From Lachnospiraceae bacterium (GTDB taxonomy: Bacteria; Bacillota; Clostridia; Lachnospirales; Lachnospiraceae): a stretch of 13,521 bases of DNA. The notes beneath the pieces were generated by a model. It was not told where the DNA came from. It worked only from the letters and a program-made list of their open reading frames with translations, and did not search any database. The stretch spans positions 1-13,521 of the forward strand of contig JAEDOO010000038.1 of assembly GCA_016301965.1 (NCBI GenBank). The letters run 5' to 3'. Positions 7,197-13,521 of the stretch are shown one piece after another (position 1 is the first letter of the stretch; each line of letters begins with the position of its first letter). The position numbers and the translations under genes are program-made.

Positions 7197-7342
7197 GGAA
7201 GGCGCGTGGACTGACAAAAAGGGTATAGTATCTGTTGTCGCTCTCCTACTGCGCTCGCTCCGAGCCTGTAGTCTCGGAGTCGTGCTCGTTAAAGTCGCTT
7301 GAAACAGATACTATACCCTTTTTGTCAGTCCGCGCGCCTTCC
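7197..7342. repeat. Long inverted repeat (40-bp arms, 66-nt interior)
   Basis: Arms 7197-7236 and 7303-7342 pair over 40 positions with a single exception (T7207 opposite G7332), which is a G-U wobble in the plus-strand RNA. The left arm begins GGAAGGCGCGTGG and ends GGGTATAGTATCTGTT. The interior holds a 7-bp stem CTCCGAG (7258-7264) with CTCGGAG (7273-7279). GGACGGAC (7189-7196) directly abuts the left arm and matches, in complement, the edge of the 3381-3571 repeat. It lies downstream of murC and may terminate it; it also separates the last DnaA box (7367-7375) from the rest. No transposase and no target duplication are visible. Confidence 0.9.
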
Positions 7343-7387
7343 TGCATATTGAAGGGATGGGTGGGCTGTGGATAAGCATGTGATGTT

Positions 7388-8767
7388 TTACATACCCAGC
7401 AGGTTTTCTCCAATTTTTACAACGTCACCGGCGCCCATGGTGAGGATGATGTCGCCGGGTTCGGCATGGCCAAGAAGGTAATTTTCGATTTCGTCGAAGG
7501 TTTCGAGGTAGAGGCATTCTTTGCCGAGGGCCTGGATTTTTTTCTGCAGGTCGGCGGAGGTGATGCCTATGGTGTTTTGCTCTCTGGCGGCGTAGATGGG
7601 AGCCAGAATTATTTTGTCGGCCATGGACAGGGCGTCTGCAAAGTCGTCTAAGAGGGCATAGGTCCGGCTGTAGGTGTGAGGCTGGAATACACACCATAGC
7701 GTCTTTTTGTCGCAGGCATTAGCTGTGGTCAGGGTAGCGCGGATCTCTGTGGGATGGTGTGCATAATCATCGATGATGGTGATTCCGCCCAGAGAACCTT
7801 TGTGCTCGAAACGGCGTTTGGTGCCGCCGAAGGCAGTGAAACCGCGCTGAATGGTCTCTGTGTCGATGCCAAGACGGATGGACATGGCAATTACGGACAG
7901 AGCGTTTGCCACGTTGTGCATGCCTGGAACGTGCAGGGTAAAGGTGCCGATTTCCATGTCTTTGCGCATGCAGGTGAAAGTGGCACAGCCGTCTTCGCTG
8001 AAAGTGATGTCCTTTGCGGTATAGTCTCCGTTGCCTTTGAGACTGAAGGTGATGATCTCACAGTGCAGATCATAGGTAACCGCTTCTACCTGGGGGGTAT
8101 CTGCGTTGATGATCAGTGTGCCATCCTCGGGCAGCAGCTTTGCAAAACGATGGAAGGAATGCCGGATATCGTCAATATCTTTAAAGAAATCCAGATGATC
8201 CGCGTCCACGTTCAGCACGATGGAGATCTTCGGGAAAAAGCTTAAGAAACTGTTGGTATATTCGCAGGCTTCGGTGATGAAGGTATCGGAGTGCCCCAGA
8301 CGAAGATTGCCGCCGATCTGGGGGAGGATCCCGCCGACACTGACCGTAGGATCCATACCGGCCTCCATGAGCACTAAAGAAGCCATGGATGTGGTGGTCG
8401 TTTTGCCATGGGTACCACTGACGGCAATGGGTACTGGATAATTTTTCATGATTTGCCCCAGCAGTTCGGCGCGGGTCAGCATGGGGATCTGTTTTTCCCG
8501 GGCGCAGACAAATTCCGGATTGTCCGGGTGGATCGCAGCCGTGTATACGACAAGATCGATATCCTCTGTAATATTTTCCCCGCGCTGTCCGATAGCAATG
8601 CGGGCGCCTTTGGCTTCCAGATGACGGGTAAGATCGCTGGATTTCTGATCAGAACCGGAAACAGTGAACTGTCTGGCCAAAAGAATCTCCGCCAGAGAAC
8701 TCATGCTGATGCCGCCGATGCCAATAAAATGAACATGTATAGGTGAACCAAATTGTACTTGATACAT
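7388..8767 (-). CDS. murC: UDP-N-acetylmuramate--L-alanine ligase
   Basis: MurC adds L-alanine to UDP-MurNAc, the first ATP-dependent amino-acid step of cytoplasmic peptidoglycan precursor synthesis. The 459-residue protein has the N-terminal nucleotide fold HFIGIGGISMS (13-23), the ATP loop SGTHGKTTTTS (117-127), EACEYTNSFL (166-175), NVDADHLDFF (186-195), HNVANAL (284-290), KRRFE (317-321), DDYAHHPTE (333-341), FQPHTYSR (361-368) and a GAGDV near the end. The length is normal. I chose the start at 8767 because AAGGAG (8775-8780) lies 7 nt upstream and MurC proteins begin shortly before the GIGG motif. An in-frame ATG at 8806 would add 13 residues across the ribosome site. It appears to be transcribed alone. 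Confidence 0.97.
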   Translation of the reverse strand: MYQVQFGSPIHVHFIGIGGISMSSLAEILLARQFTVSGSDQKSSDLTRHLEAKGARIAIGQRGENITEDIDLVVYTAAIHPDNPEFVCAREKQIPMLTRAELLGQIMKNYPVPIAVSGTHGKTTTTSMASLVLMEAGMDPTVSVGGILPQIGGNLRLGHSDTFITEACEYTNSFLSFFPKISIVLNVDADHLDFFKDIDDIRHSFHRFAKLLPEDGTLIINADTPQVEAVTYDLHCEIITFSLKGNGDYTAKDITFSEDGCATFTCMRKDMEIGTFTLHVPGMHNVANALSVIAMSIRLGIDTETIQRGFTAFGGTKRRFEHKGSLGGITIIDDYAHHPTEIRATLTTANACDKKTLWCVFQPHTYSRTYALLDDFADALSMADKIILAPIYAAREQNTIGITSADLQKKIQALGKECLYLETFDEIENYLLGHAEPGDIILTMGAGDVVKIGENLLGM

Positions 8768-8811
8768 GGTGATACTCCTTTGTATTGCAGCTTTTGCTGA
8801 AATCATTATTA

Positions 8812-8840
8812 ATTATACTATGCCTTACCAAAAAAGCAAA
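8812..8840 (-). promoter_or_regulatory. Predicted murC promoter
   Basis: On the minus strand a perfect TATAAT (8812-8817) lies 45 bp before the murC start. The -35 is weak: TTTGCT at 17 bp (8835-8840) or TTGCTT at 16 bp. It faces away from the glgC promoter in the shared divergent region 8768-9012. Confidence 0.5.
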
Positions 8841-8950
8841 TTTTATTTGGAAAACATACAAATTGCCAGATGTTTCCAGCGTCGAAAAATGTAAATTGGG
8901 CAAATATGATAAAAAGTCGTAAAAAGTGGAGAAAAATTTAAGTAAAATTG

Positions 8951-8979
8951 TTCACTATTTATGATTGCTGTGTTATAAT
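8951..8979 (+). promoter_or_regulatory. Predicted glgC promoter with extended -10
   Basis: TTCACT (8951-8956) and TATAAT (8974-8979) are separated by 17 bp. The -10 is preceded by TGT (8971-8973), giving an extended -10 that offsets the imperfect -35. Transcription would start near 8986, leaving a short leader with no room for a riboswitch. Confidence 0.7.
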
Positions 8980-9012
8980 GTGTTTATTCCTAAGACATGA
9001 GGTGAATGCATG

Positions 9013-10281
9013 ATGAAGAAAGAAATGATTGCTATGCTTCTGGCCGGTGGGCAGGGAAGCCGTCTGGGCGTTCTGACGGAGAAAGTTGCCAAACCCGCAG
9101 TAGCATTTGGCGGAAAGTATCGAATTATCGATTTTCCACTGTCCAACTGTATTAACTCTGGTGTTGATACTGTTGGTGTACTGACACAGTACCAGCCCCT
9201 TCGTTTGAATACTCATATTGGTATCGGTATTCCGTGGGATCTGGACAGAAATGTCGGTGGTGTAACGATTCTGTCACCCTATGAGAAGAGTGGCGGTGCA
9301 GAGTGGTTTGCCGGTACGGCAGATGCCATCTACCAGAATATGGCGTATATGGAACAGTATGATCCGGATTACGTTCTGATCCTGTCCGGTGACCATATCT
9401 ATAAGATGGACTATGAGGTGATGCTGGATTATCACAAAGCCAATAAGGCGGATCTGACCATCGCCTGCATGCCGGTTCCGATCGAGGAGGCCAGCCGTTT
9501 CGGTGTTATGATCACGGATGGTAATGGCCGTGTAACCGATTTCGAGGAGAAACCTCCGAAGCCGCGCAGCAACCTGGCTAATATGGGTATCTATATCTTC
9601 AGCTGGCCGGTTCTGAAACAGGCTTTTGAAGACATGAAGGGTACACCGAATCTGGACTTCGGTTTCCATATTCTGCCTTACCTTCGTGACCATGGCAGCC
9701 GTATGTTTGCTTATGAGTTCAACGGCTACTGGAAAGACGTAGGTACTCTGGGCTCCTATTGGGAAGCCAACATGGAACTGATCGATATCATTCCGGAGTT
9801 TAATCTGTATGAAGAATTCTGGAAGATATATACCAAATCCGACATTATCCGCCCGCAGTACGTGGGTCCTAACGCAGTGATCAACCGAAGCCTGATCAGT
9901 GAGGGATGCGATATTGAAGGTGAGGTACATAATTCCGTTATCGGCGTCAACGTTACTGTTGAGGAAGGCGCCGTAGTTCGTGACTCCATTATTATGGGCG
10001 GCACAGTGATCGGCAAAGGCTGTAGGATTGAAAAGGCCATTATTGCTGAGAACGTTATTGTGGGTCAGAATGTTGTTATGGGCGAAGGTCCGGAAGCTGA
10101 GAATGTTCTCAAACCGAAGGTATACGGCTTTGGTCTTGTTACCATTGGTGAGAATTCTGTGATCCCGGACAATGTAAGGATCGGTAAGAACACAGCGATC
10201 AAGGCTGTGACCACCGCAGAGGATTATCCGAACGGTGAACTGCCGGCAGGTGGAGCAATTGTTAAGGAGGACGGTAAGTAA
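9013..10281 (+). CDS. glgC: Glucose-1-phosphate adenylyltransferase (catalytic subunit)
   Basis: GlgC joins glucose-1-phosphate and ATP to give ADP-glucose, the committed step of glycogen synthesis. Numbering from the ATG at 9010, the nucleotidyltransferase domain shows LAGGQGSRLG (11-20), WFAGTADAI (99-107), SGDHIYKMDY (126-135), FEEKP (178-182) and YWKDVGT (240-246). Left-handed beta-helix hexapeptide repeats follow (about 286-400), where the family has its allosteric interface. Two adjacent ATGs are possible. I prefer 9013 (422 aa, MKKEMIAML) because GAGGTGA ends 7 nt before it and only 4 nt before 9010. glgD starts 2 nt after the stop, so the two are translationally linked. Confidence 0.96.
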   Translation: MKKEMIAMLLAGGQGSRLGVLTEKVAKPAVAFGGKYRIIDFPLSNCINSGVDTVGVLTQYQPLRLNTHIGIGIPWDLDRNVGGVTILSPYEKSGGAEWFAGTADAIYQNMAYMEQYDPDYVLILSGDHIYKMDYEVMLDYHKANKADLTIACMPVPIEEASRFGVMITDGNGRVTDFEEKPPKPRSNLANMGIYIFSWPVLKQAFEDMKGTPNLDFGFHILPYLRDHGSRMFAYEFNGYWKDVGTLGSYWEANMELIDIIPEFNLYEEFWKIYTKSDIIRPQYVGPNAVINRSLISEGCDIEGEVHNSVIGVNVTVEEGAVVRDSIIMGGTVIGKGCRIEKAIIAENVIVGQNVVMGEGPEAENVLKPKVYGFGLVTIGENSVIPDNVRIGKNTAIKAVTTAEDYPNGELPAGGAIVKEDGK

Positions 10282-10283
10282 GC

Positions 10284-11396
10284 ATGAGAGCATTAGGCAT
10301 AATTTTAGCAGGCGGTAATAATAACAAAATGCGCGAACTGTCAAACAAAAGAGCCATTGCCGCAATGCCCGTAGCCGGAAGCTACAGAAGTATTGACTTC
10401 GCGCTGAGCAATATGACTAACTCCCGCATTCAGAGAGTAGCCGTATTGACACAGTACAATGCCCGTTCCTTAAACGAGCACCTGAGTTCCTCAAAATGGT
10501 GGGATTTCGGCAGAAAACAGGGAGGTCTGTATTTGTTCACACCGACGGTCACTGCTTCTAATAGCTGGTGGTACAGAGGTACAGCAGACGCCATTTACCA
10601 GAATCTTGACTGGCTGAAGAGAAGCCATGAGCCTTACGTAGTTATCGCTTCCGGCGATGGTATCTACAAGCTGGATTACAATAAGGTTCTGGAATACCAT
10701 ATTGCGAAACGCGCCGATATCACCGTTGTCTGCACAGAAATGGCAGGAGATGTTACCCGCTATGGATGTGTCAAGATGAATGAAGACGGGCGCATCGAGG
10801 AATTCGAAGAAAAACCGATGGTGGCGACGACCAATACCATATCTACCGGTATCTATGTCATTCGTCGTCGTCAGCTGATTGAGCTGATTGAGAGAAGCGC
10901 ACAGGAAGAACGCTTTGACTTTGTCAAGGATATCCTGATTCGTTATAAGAACCTGAAACGTATCTACGGATACAAGATGGATACTTACTGGAGAAATATC
11001 TCCACTGTCGAGTCTTATTATGAGACAAATATGGACTTCCTCAAAAAGGATGTCCGTGATTACTTCTTTAAAGAGGGAAGTAAGGTTATGTCTGTTGTGG
11101 ATGATCTGCCGCCGGCAAAATATAATCCGGGCAGCAATGTACGCAACAGTCTGGTAGCCAGCGGCTGTATTATCAACGGCAGCGTAGAAAACTCTGTATT
11201 ATTTAAAGATGTGTACGTGGGAAACAACTGCGTGATCAAGAATTCTATTATTCTGAACAACGTATATCTGGGAGACAATACACATATTGAGAATTGTATT
11301 GTTGAGTCCAGAGACACTATTCGTGCCAACTCCTACTATTGCGGTGAGGACGGCGTAAAGATCGTGATCGAAGAGAACGACCGTTATCCGTTATAA
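10284..11396 (+). CDS. glgD: GlgD, regulatory-type subunit of ADP-glucose pyrophosphorylase
   Basis: GlgD is a GlgC paralogue that in Firmicutes forms a complex with GlgC and alters its activity. The 370-residue protein keeps the fold (LAGGNNNKM at 8-16, YRGTADAIYQN at 97-107, FEEKP at 174-178, hexapeptide repeats about 285-345). Catalytic positions differ from GlgC: LAGGQGSRL becomes LAGGNNNKM, SGDHIYKMDY becomes SGDGIYKLDY, and YWKDVGT becomes YWRNIST with the Asp replaced by Asn. This suggests little or no catalysis of its own. An AAGGAGG at 10264-10270, inside the end of glgC, is a strong but rather distant (13 nt) ribosome site. No terminator follows, so read-through into the spoVG leader is possible. 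Confidence 0.95.
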   Translation: MRALGIILAGGNNNKMRELSNKRAIAAMPVAGSYRSIDFALSNMTNSRIQRVAVLTQYNARSLNEHLSSSKWWDFGRKQGGLYLFTPTVTASNSWWYRGTADAIYQNLDWLKRSHEPYVVIASGDGIYKLDYNKVLEYHIAKRADITVVCTEMAGDVTRYGCVKMNEDGRIEEFEEKPMVATTNTISTGIYVIRRRQLIELIERSAQEERFDFVKDILIRYKNLKRIYGYKMDTYWRNISTVESYYETNMDFLKKDVRDYFFKEGSKVMSVVDDLPPAKYNPGSNVRNSLVASGCIINGSVENSVLFKDVYVGNNCVIKNSIILNNVYLGDNTHIENCIVESRDTIRANSYYCGEDGVKIVIEENDRYPL

Positions 11397-11594
11397 AAAT
11401 TTTCCGCACATCATAGTTTTCATTCCGGGAACAGTATACAGAGTTATAGCTGACCGGAAAATGCAGAGGGAAACGAAGGCATTCCCTCGCAGTGCAGAAA
11501 AATATGGTGCGCAAAAGGGGAATGCCGTAGTTTTCACTACAATATATCTGGGGGGAAACCATTATGTATGGGCAACACATAATGGGATGAGTAT
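11397..11594 (+). promoter_or_regulatory. Structured leader between glgD and spoVG
   Basis: This stretch before spoVG contains several nested hairpins. Stem A pairs GAGGGAA (11466-11472) with TTCCCTC (11482-11488). Stem B pairs GGCATTCCC (11478-11486) with GGGAATGCC (11518-11526). A and B share TTCCC and cannot form together. A small stem GTAGT/ACTAC (11527-11531 / 11536-11540) follows, then CCATTATGT (11559-11567) with ACATAATGG (11577-11585). No U-tract follows A or B. I could not fit a convincing sigma-A or sigma-H promoter here. Confidence 0.5.
11564..11590 (+). CDS. Possible 8-codon leader peptide upstream of spoVG
   Basis: ATG at 11564 opens a frame encoding MYGQHIMG, with TGA at 11588-11590, 4 nt before the spoVG ATG. 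A GGGGGG run (11550-11555) lies 8 nt upstream and is a better Shine-Dalgarno than anything directly before spoVG, where only GGGATGAG is present. Its start codon lies inside the hairpin 11559-11585. Such a short frame can occur by chance, so this is a candidate only. Confidence 0.25.
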   Translation: MYGQHIMG

Positions 11595-11870
11595 ATGAAT
11601 ATTACAGATGTTAGAGTCCGTAAGGTTGCCAGAAACGGTAAGATGAAAGCCGTTGTATCGATTACGATCGATGATGTCTTTGTGGTACATGATATTAAGG
11701 TAATTGAGGGGGACAAGGGTCTCTTTATCGCCATGCCGAGTCGTAAGGCTGCAGATGGTGAATACAAGGACATTGCCCATCCGATCAATTCGGATACCCG
11801 GACAGCACTGCAGGAGCTGATCCTGATGAAATATCAGGAGGCTATGGAGAACGATACGGACGAGATGTAA
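11595..11870 (+). CDS. spoVG: SpoVG family septation / RNA-binding regulator
   Basis: SpoVG proteins are small nucleic-acid-binding regulators of sporulation septation and other processes in Firmicutes. The 91-residue product opens with the family stretch MNITDVRVRKV and contains KMKAVVSITIDDVFVVHDIKVI (about 16-37, the conserved N-terminal beta region) and LFIAMPSRK (43-51), with an acidic C-terminus. Length and start match the family. The ribosome site is weak (GGGATGAG), and a possible leader ORF ends 4 nt upstream. It follows glgD and is closed by a terminator at 11883-11918. Confidence 0.96.
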   Translation: MNITDVRVRKVARNGKMKAVVSITIDDVFVVHDIKVIEGDKGLFIAMPSRKAADGEYKDIAHPINSDTRTALQELILMKYQEAMENDTDEM

Positions 11871-11882
11871 AGAAGGTAAACA

Positions 11883-11918
11883 AAAAACGGTGCGGCAGAT
11901 GATGGCCGCACCGTTTTT
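11883..11918 (+). terminator. Intrinsic terminator after spoVG
   Basis: A perfect 14-bp stem (AAAAACGGTGCGGC, 11883-11896, with its complement at 11905-11918) surrounds an 8-nt loop and ends in TTTTT. It starts 12 nt after the spoVG stop. The A-run on the left arm means it could also work on the minus strand. Confidence 0.93.
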
Positions 11919-12028
11919 GACATTCGGTGGGCTGTATTTCGTGAGGGAGAGAAAATTGTCAAAAAAGCAGCCTCTTGAGTCAGAAAAATATACATATGAC
12001 AGAAAAAATAGATGACTGTGATTTTGAG

Positions 12029-12057
12029 TTGGAAAAAACAAAAAGCCACGATATAAT
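12029..12057 (+). promoter_or_regulatory. Predicted promoter of the rRNA methyltransferase gene
   Basis: TTGGAA (12029-12034) and a perfect TATAAT (12052-12057) are 17 bp apart, 40 nt before the ATG at 12097 and downstream of the spoVG terminator. Confidence 0.72.
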
Positions 12058-12096
12058 GAGAAACAAAAGAGCAATGGCCGAAAAGGAGTAGAGCGT

Positions 12097-13476
12097 ATGC
12101 AGCTGCCGGAAGAGTTTGCCAGCAGAATGAGAGAAATGCTGGGAGAAGAAAGTGATGCTTTCTTTGCGGGATATGAAAAAGAAAGAGTATATGGTCTGCG
12201 GGTAAATACAGCAAAGGTATCGACGGAGGAATTCGAAAAGCTTGCCCCCTTCCATCTGGAGAGAATTCCCTGGGTGGAAAATGGCTTTTTTTATGACCCT
12301 GAAGATATGCCCACAAAACATCCTTATTATTTCGCGGGACTCTATTATATGCAGGAACCGAGTGCCATGACACCGGCATCCCGCTTAATGGTAGAACCGG
12401 GAGAAAAGGTGCTGGATCTGTGTGCTGCGCCAGGAGGAAAGGCAACGGAGCTTGGCAGCCGGTTAAGAGGAAAAGGCCTTCTGGTAGCCAACGATATTAG
12501 TGCTTCCCGCATGAAAGCACTGCTGAAAAATATAGAGATATCTGGTATCCCCAATGCGTTTTTGACCAACGAAAGCCCTTCGCATTTGGCAGAAGTTTTT
12601 CCGGAATATTTTGATAAGATTCTGGTAGATGCTCCTTGTTCCGGAGAAGGGATGTTTCGCAAGGAGCCGGCAGTGATGGAAGCGTGGACACCGGATAAGC
12701 CAATGGTCTGTGCGCACATGCAGGAGGAGATCACCCGGGAAGCCGTAAAAATGCTGAAACCCGGAGGCATGCTTTTGTATTCTACCTGTACGTTTTCTCC
12801 GGAAGAGAATGAAAAGCAGATTGCCAGGATGCTTTCGGAAAATCCGGATCTTGAGCTTTTAGAGATCACACCCTGGTATGAAGGCTTTGCCAAAGGGAAT
12901 CCGGCCTGGGCAAACAATATGCCGGCACTGGAAAAAACGGTGCGGATTTGGCCGCAGCATATGGATGGAGAGGGGCATTTTTTGGCATTGATGCAAAAAA
13001 AGGGAGAAAGCTTTTCTTTGCCGTATATGTGGGAGCCAAAGCGGCCGGATAAAAAGATACAGCAGATGCTGGATGACTTTTTCCGGAATATACATGGGAA
13101 AGCAGAAGGATATACACTGGATATTCGTGGCACTTATGTGTATGCTGTGCCGCAGCTGACGAAAGATATCCGGGGACTGAAGTTTGTACGCAACGGTCTG
13201 CTTCTGGGAGAACTGAAAAAAAACCGGTTTGAACCGTCGCAGCCCCTTGCTATGGCATTGACAAAGGATACTTATGCAGCGACTCTTGATTTTTCTGCAG
13301 AAGATGAGCGTGTACTGCGATATCTGAAGGGGGAGACCATTCTGGTGGAAAAAGAGGAATGGACAAAGCCGGATGGTTGGCAGCTTGTCTGCGTGGATGG
13401 CTATCCCCTGGGATGGGGCAAGATGGTAAAGGGTGTACTCAAGAACAAATATCTGTCAGGTTGGAGAATGCATTAA
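12097..13476 (+). CDS. rsmF: RsmF/RsmB-type rRNA (cytosine-C5)-methyltransferase (NOL1/NOP2/Sun family)
   Basis: Enzymes of this family methylate cytosine C5 in rRNA using SAM and two cysteines. The 459-residue product has an N-terminal RNA-binding region (about 1-85), the SAM motif DLCAAPGGKATEL (107-119), the acidic SAM contact in ANDIS (D133), motif IV DAPCSGEG (178-185, C181) and motif VI STCTFSPEENE (229-239, C231, the likely nucleophile). About 160 residues follow, ending GYPLGWGKMVKGVLKNKYLSG, which resembles the PUA-like tail of RsmF. Length is close to E. coli RsmF. The target, by analogy the 16S decoding region, is inferred. AAGGAG (12083-12088) lies 8 nt upstream. The 45 nt after the stop show nothing I can identify. 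Confidence 0.9.
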   Translation: MQLPEEFASRMREMLGEESDAFFAGYEKERVYGLRVNTAKVSTEEFEKLAPFHLERIPWVENGFFYDPEDMPTKHPYYFAGLYYMQEPSAMTPASRLMVEPGEKVLDLCAAPGGKATELGSRLRGKGLLVANDISASRMKALLKNIEISGIPNAFLTNESPSHLAEVFPEYFDKILVDAPCSGEGMFRKEPAVMEAWTPDKPMVCAHMQEEITREAVKMLKPGGMLLYSTCTFSPEENEKQIARMLSENPDLELLEITPWYEGFAKGNPAWANNMPALEKTVRIWPQHMDGEGHFLALMQKKGESFSLPYMWEPKRPDKKIQQMLDDFFRNIHGKAEGYTLDIRGTYVYAVPQLTKDIRGLKFVRNGLLLGELKKNRFEPSQPLAMALTKDTYAATLDFSAEDERVLRYLKGETILVEKEEWTKPDGWQLVCVDGYPLGWGKMVKGVLKNKYLSGWRMH

Positions 13477-13521
13477 AAAGGCGGAGCCAAAAAACAGGCA
13501 GCCTCCCGGGTATGCATAGAA

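Larger units (their letters stand above)
6943..7375. promoter_or_regulatory. Cluster of nine DnaA boxes upstream of the primosome operon
   Basis: Matches to the DnaA box TTATNCACA occur at 6943-6951, 6952-6960, 7108-7116, 7117-7125 and 7367-7375 (all exact TTATCCACA, minus strand), 6963-6971 and 7172-7180 (TTATTCACA, minus), 7096-7104 (TTATACACA, minus) and 7058-7066 (TTATGCACA, plus). Two pairs are directly abutting 9-mers. The gap 6840-7387 holds no gene. AT-rich stretches lie at 6961-6977 and 7041-7052, and a palindrome TAACCGGTTA (7051-7060) overlaps the plus-strand box. dnaA itself is not in the window. The boxes may control dnaD, titrate DnaA, or belong to a replication origin; the sequence alone does not decide. 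Confidence 0.85.

Noticed and set aside
8768..8806. Upstream start for murC
   Set aside because: It would place the clear AAGGAG (8775-8780) inside the coding region; 8767 has that site at 7 nt.
9274..10365. Long open frame antisense to glgC (363 codons, minus)
   Set aside because: It lies opposite a gene with all GlgC motifs; its translation resembles no family and its composition follows from glgC codon bias. It is a shadow frame.
11397..11594. Sigma-H promoter for spoVG, as in Bacillus
   Set aside because: I found no pair matching the AGGA-type -35 and GAAT-type -10 at suitable spacing.
1..13521. tRNA, rRNA, CRISPR array, transposase, phage or toxin-antitoxin genes
   Set aside because: No regularly spaced repeats, tRNA-like cloverleaf, rRNA sequence or proteins of these families were seen.

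Overview
The window looks like chromosomal DNA from an anaerobic, low-to-mid GC Firmicute, most likely a Lachnospiraceae-type Clostridia. This rests on the gene families: an oxygen-sensitive class III ribonucleotide reductase (NrdD/NrdG), a DnaD/DnaI-type primosome, the paired GlgC/GlgD glycogen enzymes, SpoVG, and a long divergent PRPP synthetase. No 16S sequence is present, so the taxonomy is inference.

Layout. Positions 1-1982 (+) carry the C-terminal part of nrdD and all of nrdG, separated by a strong hairpin and closed by a long intrinsic terminator. nagA (+, 2150-3280) follows. A gene-poor convergent gap (3281-3584) holds a 39-bp perfect inverted repeat. On the minus strand, dnaD (5754-6836), a dnaI-like helicase loader (4764-5750) and a PRPP synthetase (3585-4760) form one compact operon with 3-nt gaps, driven by a predicted promoter at 6870-6898. 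The 550-bp gap upstream of dnaD (6840-7387) contains nine DnaA-box matches, five of them exact TTATCCACA, plus a second long inverted repeat. murC (-, 7388-8767) lies beyond it. murC and glgC are divergent and each has a recognisable promoter. glgC-glgD (+, 9013-11396) are followed by a structured 198-nt leader, spoVG (11595-11870), a clean terminator, and an RsmF-type rRNA m5C methyltransferase (12097-13476) with its own promoter.

How the genes work together. nrdDG makes dNTPs anaerobically, and dnaD/dnaI load the replicative helicase with DnaA. The dense DnaA-box field directly upstream of the primosome operon suggests DnaA control of that operon, a DnaA-titrating locus or a replication origin. 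glgC/glgD supply ADP-glucose for glycogen, nagA recycles amino-sugar phosphate, and murC works in peptidoglycan synthesis.

Most notable items: (1) the DnaA-box cluster with an internal 21-bp duplication; (2) two long inverted repeats (3381-3571 and 7197-7342) with different arms but the same 9-nt edge sequence GGACGGACG, which suggests one element family; (3) the glgD-spoVG leader, with mutually exclusive hairpins and a possible 8-codon upstream ORF. The protein-coding genes are otherwise ordinary members of known families. I saw no tRNA, rRNA, CRISPR array, transposase or phage gene.
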